The translations under genes and the position numbers were made by a program. Positions 1 through 7,793 of a DNA stretch of 64,000 nt are shown here, one piece after another. The notes under the pieces are model-generated. The model was not told where the DNA came from. It was given only the letters and a program-made list of their open reading frames with translations, and did not search any database. Within the stretch, counting starts at the first letter, position 1. Each line of letters starts with the position of its first letter. This stretch comes from Oceanicaulis sp052055585 (GTDB taxonomy: Bacteria > Pseudomonadota > Alphaproteobacteria > Caulobacterales > Maricaulaceae), in assembly GCF_052055585.1 (NCBI RefSeq), contig NZ_CP170485.1, positions 2,666,001-2,730,000 of the forward strand, written 5' to 3'.

Positions 1-919
1 ACGACCCACAACGCACCGCGAGCTTGCGCTAGCCCCTGGAGCGAGGCGAAACGGTCATCCTCGGCATACAGCTCCAGCTCGGCGCGCGGACCATTCAGGC
101 GATAGATCCGCCCCGCATCCGCGTCCGAGACAAACACCACGCCATCGCGCACGGTCAGATCGCCCATGCGCACAGCGCCTTCGATGGTGTAGCGCTCGAT
201 CAGCTCGCCGGTTTCAAGGTCAAAGGCCAGAAGCGCCGTTCCGGGCGCCTCACCGTCGCCAAGGGGCGTCTGGGGCGCCACGCCCTCCACCGCGTAAAGC
301 CGGCCATTGCGACGGTCCGCCGCCAGCCCGAAGATCGAGCCGATCGGCTCATCCTCGCCAGCGAAAACCTCGAAATCGGTCGGCGCGAACGGTTCGACGC
401 GATAGATGCGCCGTTCCGCGACGCCGCCCAGATACAGGCGCTCGGTCTCGTTATCGACCGCCAGCGCTTCAATCAGGGCATCGCCCAGCGGAGGTGAGGC
501 GACCAAACGGGCCTCCCCCACGGGCGCGGCGTTGGCGTCAAAGGCGGCGCGCAAGGCCGCAACACGTTGCGGGTCCGCCGCTTCAAGCTCGGCCAGATTG
601 CGCACGGCACCGTCGAGATCATAGCTCAGCCCTGCGCCTGCAAGCGCCTCGAGCGCTTCAAACTGACCCTGCGCATCACCCGCAAAGCCCGCAAGCAAGA
701 CCGCATTGTTGAGCAAGGCGGAATGTCCGGGCTGGATCGACAGCGCGGCGGCATTCAAACGACGCGCCGTCTCGAAATCCTCGATCTGTGCAGCGGCACG
801 CATTTCCTCACGCAGGGCGCGGGACGTATCGAGCAGAGACGGGCTCTGGGCGAAGGCGGGAAGCGCCGCCGCCACCATCAAGGCAACAGCGGAGATCGAA
901 AAAGTCAGTGCGTTCATGA
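1..919 (-). CDS. Exported protein with SMP-30/NHL-like beta-propeller (3' end missing)
   Basis: The minus-strand frame is open from ATG at 919 to the left edge of the window, so the C-terminus is missing. The first 23 residues (MNALTFSISAV...AFAQ) form a clear signal peptide ending in an AFAQ cleavage site. A helical stretch of about 100 residues follows that resembles TPR-type helices (ETARRLNAAALSIQPGHSALLNNA). After about residue 145 the sequence turns to repeated strands such as IEALAVDNETERLYLGG, IFGLAADRRNGRLYAVEG and DLTVRDGVVFVSDADAGRIYRL. These are typical of SMP-30/gluconolactonase or NHL propeller blades. The protein is probably periplasmic; no catalytic residues can be assigned from the visible part. 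The adjacent thioesterase ends 80 bases upstream on the same strand, so co-transcription is possible. Confidence 0.75.
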
Positions 920-998
920 CGCCAGTTTGACCGCGCCGGGAAGGCGCGAGCAAGGCGTGAAAACGGCAAGCCCGTGTAAAACGCGGTGAATGTGGCAG

Positions 999-1466
999 CT
1001 ATGCCGCCTTGATCATCAGCTTTTCAAGCGCCTCGCGGCCCACTTGCGGGACGGGCGCCGGCTTCTTGCCATCGGTATTGACCAGAACCGCTTCGCTGGC
1101 GCCGATGCAACGCCCGTCCTGGAACAGGCCCTGACCAATCGTATAGCTCGACCCGCCAATACGCAGAATGCCCGTGCCGACCACAAGGTCAGACGGGTAG
1201 AAGGCTTCATCCAGATAGGCGATATGCACATCCGCAATCACCATGCGCATGCCATTCGCCTTGCGCATTTCCAGCGGAAACGCCTTGCGGTTCAGCGCGC
1301 TGCGGCCTTCCTCATAAAAGGCCCCGATCGCCACATTGTTGATATGGCCCAGCGGGTCGAGATCCTGAAAACGGCTCGGGATCGTGCTGACCAGGGGGTA
1401 GGTCTCAAGCTGGAGGCGATAGGCTTCGGGCTTCATGAGGTCATCCGGGAACTGAGTTTGCTGCAC
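999..1466 (-). CDS. Acyl-CoA thioesterase, hotdog fold (4-hydroxybenzoyl-CoA thioesterase family)
   Basis: This 155-residue protein has the usual length of a single-hotdog acyl-CoA thioesterase. The segment RFQDLDPLGHINN near residue 32 is the family's catalytic loop, with the Asp-x-x-Gly-His-x-Asn pattern that places the nucleophilic Asp next to the buried helix. The strands VIADVHIAYLDEAFYPSDLVVGTGI and SYTIGQGLFQDGRCIGASEAVLVN match the beta-sheet of the fold. It is predicted to be cytosolic and to hydrolyse an acyl-CoA of unknown chain. The start could also be the Met at residue 11 (MKPEAYRL). It diverges from the TerC-like gene, with about 95 bases between them for both promoters. Confidence 0.85.
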   Translation of the reverse strand: MQQTQFPDDLMKPEAYRLQLETYPLVSTIPSRFQDLDPLGHINNVAIGAFYEEGRSALNRKAFPLEMRKANGMRMVIADVHIAYLDEAFYPSDLVVGTGILRIGGSSYTIGQGLFQDGRCIGASEAVLVNTDGKKPAPVPQVGREALEKLMIKAA

Positions 1467-1561
1467 TGCGTTATGCCGCTCAGGAGCCCGCTTGAAAAGC
1501 CGCAGGCGTCAGATCGCGCGCCGCCTTCAAACTGTCGCGATCTTCAGAGTAGAGTGCGTCC

Positions 1562-2281
1562 ATGATCGAATTTCTCACTGACCCGGCCGTCTGGGCGTCC
1601 TTCGCCACCCTCGCCTTTCTCGAGATCGTGCTGGGCGTGGATAATATCATTTTTGTCGCCGTCATGGCCGAGCGCCTGCCCCATGGCCAGCGCTCGCTGG
1701 CGCGACGGCTGGGCCTCTTGCTGGCGCTGGGCTTCCGCATCGCCATGCTGGCGGGGCTGGTGTGGATCGCGCATCTGTCCGAGCCGGTGTTCGAGCTGTT
1801 TGATCATGGCTTCAGCTGGCGCGACATCCTGATGCTGGCGGGCGGCGGCTTCCTGCTGGCCAAATCCACCATCGAGATCCACCACGATGTGGAAGGCGAA
1901 GACGAGGGCCATGAAAGCGCAGGCTCGGCCCTTCTGCCCATGGTGATCGTGCAGATCGCGCTGATCGACATCGTCTTCTCGCTCGACAGCGTCATCACGG
2001 CGGTGGGCCTGACCGACCGCCTGCCAATCATGATCGCCGCCGTTGTGGTGGCCATCGGGGTGATGATCCTTGCGGCTGACAGCGTCGCCGCCTTCATCGC
2101 CCGTCACCCGACAACGAAGATGCTGGCCCTGTCCTTCCTGCTCCTGATCGGCGTGGCGCTTCTGGCGGACGGGCTCGGCTTCCATATTCCGCGCGGCTAT
2201 ATCTATTTCGCCATCGCCTTCTCGCTGATGGTGGAAGTGCTCAACATCCTCGCGCGGCGCAATCGCAAGCCCAGGGCCTGA
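1562..2281 (+). CDS. TerC-family integral membrane protein
   Basis: A 239-residue, very hydrophobic protein with about seven membrane segments. It contains the two acidic signature segments of the TerC family, EIVLGVDNIIF in the first helices and IDIVFSLDSVITAVGLT in the middle. The helices TKMLALSFLLLIGVALLADGL and YIYFAIAFSLMVEVLNILARR close the protein. TerC proteins are linked to tellurite resistance and, in better-studied cases, to manganese export or metallation of exported proteins. The actual substrate here is unknown. A short charged loop (EIHHDVEGEDEGHES) separates the two halves. The gene lies 38 bases upstream of nth on the same strand, so the two are probably co-transcribed. Confidence 0.85.
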   Translation: MIEFLTDPAVWASFATLAFLEIVLGVDNIIFVAVMAERLPHGQRSLARRLGLLLALGFRIAMLAGLVWIAHLSEPVFELFDHGFSWRDILMLAGGGFLLAKSTIEIHHDVEGEDEGHESAGSALLPMVIVQIALIDIVFSLDSVITAVGLTDRLPIMIAAVVVAIGVMILAADSVAAFIARHPTTKMLALSFLLLIGVALLADGLGFHIPRGYIYFAIAFSLMVEVLNILARRNRKPRA

Positions 2282-2319
2282 GGCTTGCGCGGACGCGGGT
2301 TGGAGGCTATCGCCAGCCC

Positions 2320-3012
2320 ATGACCCAGACGCCCAAGCCGAAAAAGCCCAAAGCCAAACGCCGCACGCCCGGTCTCAATCGAGAGCAGGCCGAGGAGCTT
2401 TATGCGCGGCTGGCCGAAGACCGGCCCGACCCGCAGACCGAACTCAATTACTCCAACCCCTATACGCTGGTGGTGGCGGTCGCGCTGTCCGCCCAAGCGA
2501 CCGATGTCGGGGTGAACAAGGCGACGGACAAGCTGTTCAAGGTCGCCGATACGCCCGAAAAGATGCTGGCCCTGGGCGAGGACGGCGTACGCGAGCACAT
2601 CAAGACGATCGGCCTGTTCCGCAACAAGGCCAAGAACGTCATCGCGCTCTCGCACATGATCCTTGATGAGTTTGGCGGCGAGGTGCCGCAAACCCGGGAC
2701 GAGCTTGTGCGCCTGCCCGGCGTGGGCCGCAAGACCGCCAATGTGGTGCTCAATGAAGCCTTCGGCCAGCACACGATCGCGGTGGACACCCATATCTTCC
2801 GGGTTGGCAATCGCACGAAACTCGCGCCGGGCAAGACTCCGGACGAGGTGGAAGCCCGGCTCGAACAGATCACCCCGCCCCAGTTTCTCAAAGGCGCCCA
2901 TCACTGGCTGATCCTGCACGGGCGTTATGTGTGCAAGGCGCGCAAACCCGAATGCTGGCGCTGCGCCATCGCCGATATCTGCAAATTCAAGGACAAGACG
3001 CCTGCGCCTTAA
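2320..3012 (+). CDS. nth: Endonuclease III (DNA glycosylase/AP lyase)
   Basis: Base-excision repair glycosylase that removes oxidised pyrimidines and cleaves the abasic site. The 230 residues include the helix-hairpin-helix LPGVGRKTANVVL with the catalytic Lys, and the conserved Asp of VDTHIFRV. They also include the [4Fe-4S] loop at the C-terminus, with cysteines spaced C-x6-C-x2-C-x5-C (CKARKPECWRCAIADIC). All residues needed for activity are present. The N-terminus has an extra basic tail (KPKKPKAKRR) of about 20 residues compared with E. coli Nth. It follows the TerC gene closely, and a compact hairpin lies 7 bases after its stop codon. Confidence 0.95.
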   Translation: MTQTPKPKKPKAKRRTPGLNREQAEELYARLAEDRPDPQTELNYSNPYTLVVAVALSAQATDVGVNKATDKLFKVADTPEKMLALGEDGVREHIKTIGLFRNKAKNVIALSHMILDEFGGEVPQTRDELVRLPGVGRKTANVVLNEAFGQHTIAVDTHIFRVGNRTKLAPGKTPDEVEARLEQITPPQFLKGAHHWLILHGRYVCKARKPECWRCAIADICKFKDKTPAP

Positions 3013-3019
3013 TCGTGTG

Positions 3020-3037
3020 GGAAGCCTGTCGGCTTCC
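3020..3037 (+). terminator. Short hairpin after nth
   Basis: A perfect 7-bp stem (GGAAGCC / GGCTTCC) with a TGTC loop begins 7 bases after the nth stop codon. No run of T follows, so it is either a weak terminator or part of the inverted-repeat-rich segment next to it. Confidence 0.35.
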
Positions 3038-3208
3038 TGTCCTCGCTTCGCTGCGGGCGCGCGGTCGCGCTTGCGAACCTGCGGTTCGGGGTAGGAAACT
3101 TATCCATGCTGACGCCCCGAGCCCTTGGGGCTCGCAAGGACAAAAGGCCGCCCACAGCGAAGCGAGGATCGACCGAGCGGAGGCGAGGGAGCCCCGAAAA
3201 GCCTCTTT
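3038..3208. repeat. Intergenic segment rich in inverted repeats
   Basis: This gene-free stretch between the converging nth and D-aminoacylase genes is built of nested inverted repeats. A 14-bp arm TCCTCGCTTCGCTG at 3040-3053 is exactly inverted at 3155-3168. Between the arms lie CGAACC/GGTTCG and GAGCCC/GGGCTC (3119-3133) hairpins. The whole segment could fold into one long branched stem. It may be a dispersed intergenic palindromic element or a bidirectional terminator; no other copy is visible in this window. Confidence 0.5.
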
Positions 3209-5119
3209 CTACTCCGCCGCCATTGCTTCAGGTCTGCTGCGGCCGCGGCTCCAGCTTTCATGGCGCAAGGCGCGACCCAGCGGAGTGCGGCCCGCCGCCG
3301 GGGTGAAATCGCCCTCAGCATAGACAGGCTTGCCGGCGACCAGCACGGTTTTCACCACGCCGTCAGACCGGTTGACCATCTGCTCGTGCTCATAGTCTTC
3401 ACGCCAGATGAAGGTGCTGCCCGCTTCGGAATCATAGGCGCGTAGCGCTTCGGGATTGATGACGGTGATATCGGCGCAGTCGCCGATCTCGATGCGGCCC
3501 GCCTTCACGCCGAGGAAATCCGCCGGTTCGCGGGTCAGGCGCCGGATCTGGCTCGTCACCCGCTCCAGCCCTTCATCCTGCGCCAGCTTCAGCGCCCGCA
3601 GATTGCCGTCGTAGAAGGCCATATTGGTGATGTGGGCGCCGGAATCATTGAAGCCCGGCAGGGTCAGAGGGTGATTGATCAGCTCCCGGATCACTTCAGG
3701 ATCACGGTTGGCGGACACCGTCCACCATCGCAAACCCAGATCAAATTCAGAGAACAACGCCAGCATGAAGCCCGGCTCGGTTGCGGCGCTGTCCGGCAAG
3801 CGCTCGAACACAGCTTGCTCGGGTGAGGTGCGCGCGAAAGCCGGATCTGAACGCCAGGCGCGATAGCGGTCAAAGACCTGCTGAAAGCTTTCCCCCGTCC
3901 AGATTTCGGGCCCGCCCGAATGGAAGATCATCTGCTCGAAATCGCGATCAAAGGCGAGCGTTTCCATGCGCAGCATGCGCTTGAGCCGAGCCAGACCAAA
4001 ACCGGATTTGCCCGTCATCCACATTTTCGAGAACCGCGCCCGGAAATCCGGATCCGCCAGAAGCGCCTTGCGGCCTTCCACATTCTCAAGATTGAGCTCG
4101 TTGATTTCCCGCAGGGCCGGGATTTCCTCGGCCAACGGATTGATTGGACCGTCCCAGAACACCTTGAAGGGCGCCGCCAGCGCCTGGAACCGGAAATGTC
4201 CTTTCAGGATCGGCGAGTTGAACAGATGGCTCAGGATCATCGCCAATCGCTTCAGCGATTTGTTCGCCGCCACATCAAGCGCCGCTACCGCGGTCACCTT
4301 GAGCGGCCTGCCGTGCAGGCGGCCAGAGGTCAGCAGGAAGTTGCGGAACACCGCCAGCGGCTTGTCCTTGGGCGGAGTCGCCTGCCACACCCGGTCATGC
4401 TTGCGCAGGATCGAGGTCAGGCGCTTGAGCTCCTTGTACTGGCCGAACTGGGAGGGGATTTTCACCCGCCGGTTCGGGTCTTCAGAGAGAAAGTGGAAGG
4501 GCAGGGAATCGGTTGAGAAACCGGCATAGCCCTCCGCCATTGCCTGTTCGAGCAAGCTCTCCATTTCCCGCAGATCCGCCTCGCCCGCCGTGCGGCTGAC
4601 CGAACCGTTCAAGCCCATGACCTGCGCTCGAAGCATGGAGTGCGGAATGAGCGGGATGACATTGGCGCCCAGCGGCAGCTCATCAAGATGGGAAAAATAC
4701 CCTGCCGAGCTGGTCCAGCTCGCCTTCTCGGCCACCTTGCGCAAGACCGGCTTGGGCATGTTCTCGACCCGGGCGAAGCAATCAACCAGCGGGTCCTCGC
4801 CGTTGCGACGCTGATTGCCATATGCGAGCCCGAGCGAACAATTCGACATCAGAACGGTCGTCGTCCCGTGGCGGACAACCTCTTTCAGGGCGGGGTCAAA
4901 CTCCACCTCGAGATCGAGATGCGTGTGAATATCCAGAAGCCCCGGCATGACCCAAGCGCCGTCCGCCTCGATCACCTCACCGGCCTGATCCCGGTCAAGA
5001 CTGGCGCCGCGCGCGGCGACCCGACCGTCCTTGATGGCGATGTCTTCCACCACAGGCGGTGCGCCGGTTCCGTCAAAAACCAGCCCGCCCGCAATCACCG
5101 TGTCCCATTGATGGGTCAT
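3209..5119 (-). CDS. D-aminoacylase / N-acyl-D-amino-acid deacylase family amidohydrolase
   Basis: A 636-residue amidohydrolase-superfamily enzyme. The N-terminal beta-sandwich (TVIAGGLVFDGTG) leads into the metal-binding HTHLD motif near residue 65. Later metal-ligand and barrel segments follow, including the conserved Asp of PGFNDSGAHITNM. The C-terminus returns to the small domain (AGRIEIGDCADITVINPEAL). The family hydrolyses N-acyl-D-amino acids or related amides with a Zn centre in the cytosol. The true substrate cannot be read from sequence, and this protein is about 100 residues longer than typical D-aminoacylases. A strong ribosome site (GGGAGGAG) precedes ATG 5119. The alpha/beta hydrolase gene ends only 16 bases upstream, so the two form an operon. 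Confidence 0.85.
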   Translation of the reverse strand: MTHQWDTVIAGGLVFDGTGAPPVVEDIAIKDGRVAARGASLDRDQAGEVIEADGAWVMPGLLDIHTHLDLEVEFDPALKEVVRHGTTTVLMSNCSLGLAYGNQRRNGEDPLVDCFARVENMPKPVLRKVAEKASWTSSAGYFSHLDELPLGANVIPLIPHSMLRAQVMGLNGSVSRTAGEADLREMESLLEQAMAEGYAGFSTDSLPFHFLSEDPNRRVKIPSQFGQYKELKRLTSILRKHDRVWQATPPKDKPLAVFRNFLLTSGRLHGRPLKVTAVAALDVAANKSLKRLAMILSHLFNSPILKGHFRFQALAAPFKVFWDGPINPLAEEIPALREINELNLENVEGRKALLADPDFRARFSKMWMTGKSGFGLARLKRMLRMETLAFDRDFEQMIFHSGGPEIWTGESFQQVFDRYRAWRSDPAFARTSPEQAVFERLPDSAATEPGFMLALFSEFDLGLRWWTVSANRDPEVIRELINHPLTLPGFNDSGAHITNMAFYDGNLRALKLAQDEGLERVTSQIRRLTREPADFLGVKAGRIEIGDCADITVINPEALRAYDSEAGSTFIWREDYEHEQMVNRSDGVVKTVLVAGKPVYAEGDFTPAAGRTPLGRALRHESWSRGRSRPEAMAAE

Positions 5120-5135
5120 CTGGTGCTCCTCCCGA

Positions 5136-6056
5136 TCATGAGCCCTGTTGTCGGGCCTTGGAGATAGCGGACTGGAAATTCATAAATCCGTCAAGCACGG
5201 CCTTGGGGTCTTCCCAATGCGGATAGTGACCCACATGCGGCAAAATCAGAGTGTCCGGGTTCGGAACAATCTGGCGATAACGCTCGACCATGTGTGCGCC
5301 AGAGACCGGATCAAGCGCGCCATCGATCACCCGCATGGGCATAGTCGACTGTACCAGCGCCCCCACCCAACGGTCGCGATGCTCCCGACGTTCATCGATA
5401 TATCCCAACAGCTTGTGCCCGATCCGGGGCATGCCGCCCTTCTCCTGCGCCAGCGCCCAGAACGCATCCAATTCCGCCTCTGACGGCTGGGTGTCCGGTC
5501 CGAACACCTCACCGAAACCCTTGGCGAAACGCGCCCGGTTCATCAAGCGCGACAGGAAGGGCCCCATTGGCGAGTGCAAGAGTTTCTGGGTCAGCGTTGC
5601 GCGATGCTGTTCGGGAAAAAGCCCGCCATTCAAAAAACAGATGGATAAAAGCTCGATCGATGCGCTCACCCCCTGCTCGAGATAACGCGCCAGTAATTCC
5701 TGGGCGACCGTATCGCCATAGTCATGCACAAACAGGTGGCAGGCCTTCACTCCAAGATGGGCGAAGAAGGCGTCATGCAAATCCGCCTGATCGAGAATGG
5801 AATAGTTGTGGCTCGCCGGTTTGTCCGAATAGCCAAAGCCGATCATGTCGAGGACAGCGACGCGATAGTTCCCACACAGATCATCCCAGAGCCTGACCCA
5901 GTCCCAGCTGGCGGTGGGAAAACCGTGAATGAGGATCAGGACCGGTTTGTCATCAACCGTCCAATCCCCGCCGGTGCGGTAGAATATCTCGTGTCCACGA
6001 TAGTCAAAATACGCGCCCGCAGCGCGCCAGGCCGCAAGGCTTGCCTGCGCATCCAT
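5136..6056 (-). CDS. Alpha/beta hydrolase, haloalkane dehalogenase / epoxide hydrolase-like
   Basis: A 306-residue alpha/beta hydrolase. The oxyanion loop is LILIHGFPTASWDWVRLWDDL, the next strand VAVLDMIGFGYSDKP. The nucleophile elbow VHDYGDT carries an Asp rather than Ser, as in haloalkane dehalogenases and epoxide hydrolases. The catalytic His is in LPHVGHYPHWEDP near residue 280, and an Asp sits in VIDGALDPVSG. An Asp nucleophile implies a covalent alkyl-ester mechanism and not simple esterase activity. It is first in a two-gene operon with the downstream amidohydrolase, which suggests breakdown of a compound with both an ester/epoxide/halide and an amide group. That link is inference. 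Confidence 0.85.
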   Translation of the reverse strand: MDAQASLAAWRAAGAYFDYRGHEIFYRTGGDWTVDDKPVLILIHGFPTASWDWVRLWDDLCGNYRVAVLDMIGFGYSDKPASHNYSILDQADLHDAFFAHLGVKACHLFVHDYGDTVAQELLARYLEQGVSASIELLSICFLNGGLFPEQHRATLTQKLLHSPMGPFLSRLMNRARFAKGFGEVFGPDTQPSEAELDAFWALAQEKGGMPRIGHKLLGYIDERREHRDRWVGALVQSTMPMRVIDGALDPVSGAHMVERYRQIVPNPDTLILPHVGHYPHWEDPKAVLDGFMNFQSAISKARQQGS

Positions 6057-6151
6057 CTGCGCCTCCCCGTTTCGCGCCGCTCTTTGATGGCGGTCTGAAC
6101 CGCCAGCATGGAGCGGCGCCGGTTCGGGTTCAATCGCAAACCGTGCGCATG

Positions 6152-6182
6152 AAAAACCCCGCCGCGGATTACCACGGCGGGG
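6152..6182 (-). terminator. Rho-independent terminator of the lipoprotein gene
   Basis: The plus strand shows CCCCGCCG (6157-6164) paired with CGGCGGGG (6175-6182). On the minus-strand transcript the stem is followed by five U (A-run 6152-6156 on the plus strand). It lies about 20 bases after the stop of the minus-strand lipoprotein gene. Confidence 0.85.
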
Positions 6183-6203
6183 TATTCAGATACGATGGAA
6201 TGT

Positions 6204-7049
6204 CTAGCGCAGAACGGCCAGAGTCGCCTGGGTCGATGCGGTGTTCAGCTCAGCCCGGTTCATCGGATAGCTCTCTTGCGGGGCCGCGCTCGGATAGGCC
6301 TGCTCCAACAGAGCCAGCGCTGCGCGGATCCGCGCGGCGGCTTCCGGCATCTCTTGCTCGATCATCGCTTCATGCCCTTCAAAGGCAGTCTTGCCGGCGT
6401 GATAGAAGCCATAACCGTCCAGATACGGGCCGTAGGCCGGGTTGTCCTGAGCGATGCGGTACATGTCCACAGCGCGATCGATCTGATCGGCGGAAATCGC
6501 GGCGGCGATCCGGGTCTCGGACATGCCGTTGTCCGGCGCAGAGCCCATCACGTCACGCAGTTTGGCGATAATCGCGTCCGTACGCTCGACGACTTCGTCA
6601 TGGCTGGCGCCATTGAAGACGGCGGCGGACGCATCCAGGAACATGTCCTCGAACGGTTCCACGCCCAGCTCGCGGAAGGTGTCTTCCATATCAAAGAGCA
6701 CTTCACTGGCGGGGTGAGCGAACATCTCGCCCGCCGAGTCGATCTCGCCCACCGCATGGGCTTCGCGCGCCGCGATGACGTGGGCTTCAGCCACAGCCAG
6801 CGCCGAGCCGAACACCACCGGATCTTCAGACGCATCCTCAACGACAATGCCGCCTTCGCCCTCACCCGTCACGCCCGGAGGCGGAGCCGCCTGTTCGGCT
6901 TCCGGCGCAGCGGCGTGGCTATCGGCCGCAGCGTGCTGAGCGGCCTCTTCAGAGCCGGTTTCGGACGCCGGATTGCAAGCGGAGACAAGGCCTCCGGTGA
7001 GCACGAGGCCCAGCCCCATGGCGGTGACGCGTTTGAACTGCTGTTTCAT
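6204..7049 (-). CDS. Hypothetical lipoprotein
   Basis: A 281-residue protein with a lipoprotein signal peptide: a basic start (MKQQFKR), a hydrophobic core and the lipobox LVSAC, so the mature protein begins at Cys 25. The next 50 residues are Ala/Glu/Pro-rich and probably a flexible linker. The rest is acidic and mostly helical (FRELGVEPFEDMFLDASAAVFNG, AAARIRAALALLEQAYPSAA) and recalls imelysin-like or other all-helical periplasmic domains, but I do not recognise a family. It diverges from the PiuC-like gene and has its own terminator, so it is a single-gene unit. Being beside an iron-type promoter, it might share iron control; this is speculation. Confidence 0.7.
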   Translation of the reverse strand: MKQQFKRVTAMGLGLVLTGGLVSACNPASETGSEEAAQHAAADSHAAAPEAEQAAPPPGVTGEGEGGIVVEDASEDPVVFGSALAVAEAHVIAAREAHAVGEIDSAGEMFAHPASEVLFDMEDTFRELGVEPFEDMFLDASAAVFNGASHDEVVERTDAIIAKLRDVMGSAPDNGMSETRIAAAISADQIDRAVDMYRIAQDNPAYGPYLDGYGFYHAGKTAFEGHEAMIEQEMPEAAARIRAALALLEQAYPSAAPQESYPMNRAELNTASTQATLAVLR

Positions 7050-7093
7050 GCGAACCCCTGTTCACCCAGATATTGGAAAGGTAGAGTAGAAAC

Positions 7094-7108
7094 TGCAAAT
7101 CGTTCGCA
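7094..7108. promoter_or_regulatory. Candidate Fur-type operator upstream of the PiuC-like gene
   Basis: TGCAAATCGTTCGCA is a 7-1-7 imperfect palindrome (5 of 7 positions symmetrical) with the TGC...GCA ends and A/T-rich half-sites of alphaproteobacterial Fur-family boxes. It ends 10 bases before the start codon and overlaps the Shine-Dalgarno region, between two divergent genes. Fur control fits the known iron regulation of PiuC-type oxygenases, but the site was found by eye only. Confidence 0.45.
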
Positions 7109-7118
7109 GGAAGTCAAC

Positions 7119-7793
7119 ATGCATCTGACAATCGGTAGCATTCTGAATGCAGAAAGCCTGGCCGAGGCGCAAAGCCTTCTCGACCAGCTCAGCTGGCGGG
7201 ATGGCGCGAAAACAGCCGGTCCCGTAGCGCGTCAGGTCAAACGCAACCGGCAAGCCGACCTCAGCTCGGTCGCGGGCAAGAAGCTGCGCACCTTGCTGGA
7301 GACCACGCTGCAGAGCCACACCGTGTTCAACGCCACGGCGCGCCCGCGGCGGTTCTCAAAGCTATTGATCAGCGAAACCTCGGGCGGCGGGGAATACGGC
7401 GCCCATGTCGACAACCCCTTCATGGGGCGGGGCGAAGAGCGGATGCGCACCGATGTCTCCTTCACTCTCTTCCTGTCTGATCCCGACACCTATGAGGGCG
7501 GCGAGCTGGTCATCGATCAGGCCGGATCCACGCAATCGGTAAAGGGACAGGCGGGCGACCTCTTCGTCTATCCGTCCACTTATCTGCATGCCGTCGCGCC
7601 GGTCACCCAAGGCGTGCGACGGGTCTGCGTGGGCTGGGTGGAAAGCGACATCCCCGACGCCGGGGACCGCGAATTGCTGTTTGATCTTGAAAATCTGCAC
7701 GCCAGCCTGAGCGCGCAATTCAGTCCGCACTCGCCAGAAATGCTTACGGTCTCAAAGCTCTACGCCAATCTGGCCCGACGCCTGTCGCGCTGA
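7119..7793 (+). CDS. piuC: PKHD-type Fe(II)/2-oxoglutarate hydroxylase (PiuC family)
   Basis: A 224-residue Fe(II)/2OG dioxygenase. The iron ligands are His and Asp in YGAHVDNPF and the distal His in STYLHAVAPV; the 2OG-binding Arg follows in QGVRRVCVGW. The strand FLSDPDTYEGGELVID is typical of the PKHD/PiuC group. PiuC proteins are usually encoded beside iron-siderophore receptors and are induced by iron limitation; their substrate is unknown. I chose ATG 7119 because it has the CAGGAAG ribosome site directly upstream and starts the family's conserved N-terminus. The open frame extends further upstream only as antisense of the lipoprotein gene. No TonB receptor is adjacent. Confidence 0.85.
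   Translation: MHLTIGSILNAESLAEAQSLLDQLSWRDGAKTAGPVARQVKRNRQADLSSVAGKKLRTLLETTLQSHTVFNATARPRRFSKLLISETSGGGEYGAHVDNPFMGRGEERMRTDVSFTLFLSDPDTYEGGELVIDQAGSTQSVKGQAGDLFVYPSTYLHAVAPVTQGVRRVCVGWVESDIPDAGDRELLFDLENLHASLSAQFSPHSPEMLTVSKLYANLARRLSR

Noticed and set aside
6195..7118. Long upstream extension of the piuC reading frame
   Set aside because: It runs antisense through the whole lipoprotein gene. The ribosome site and the conserved N-terminus both point to ATG 7119.
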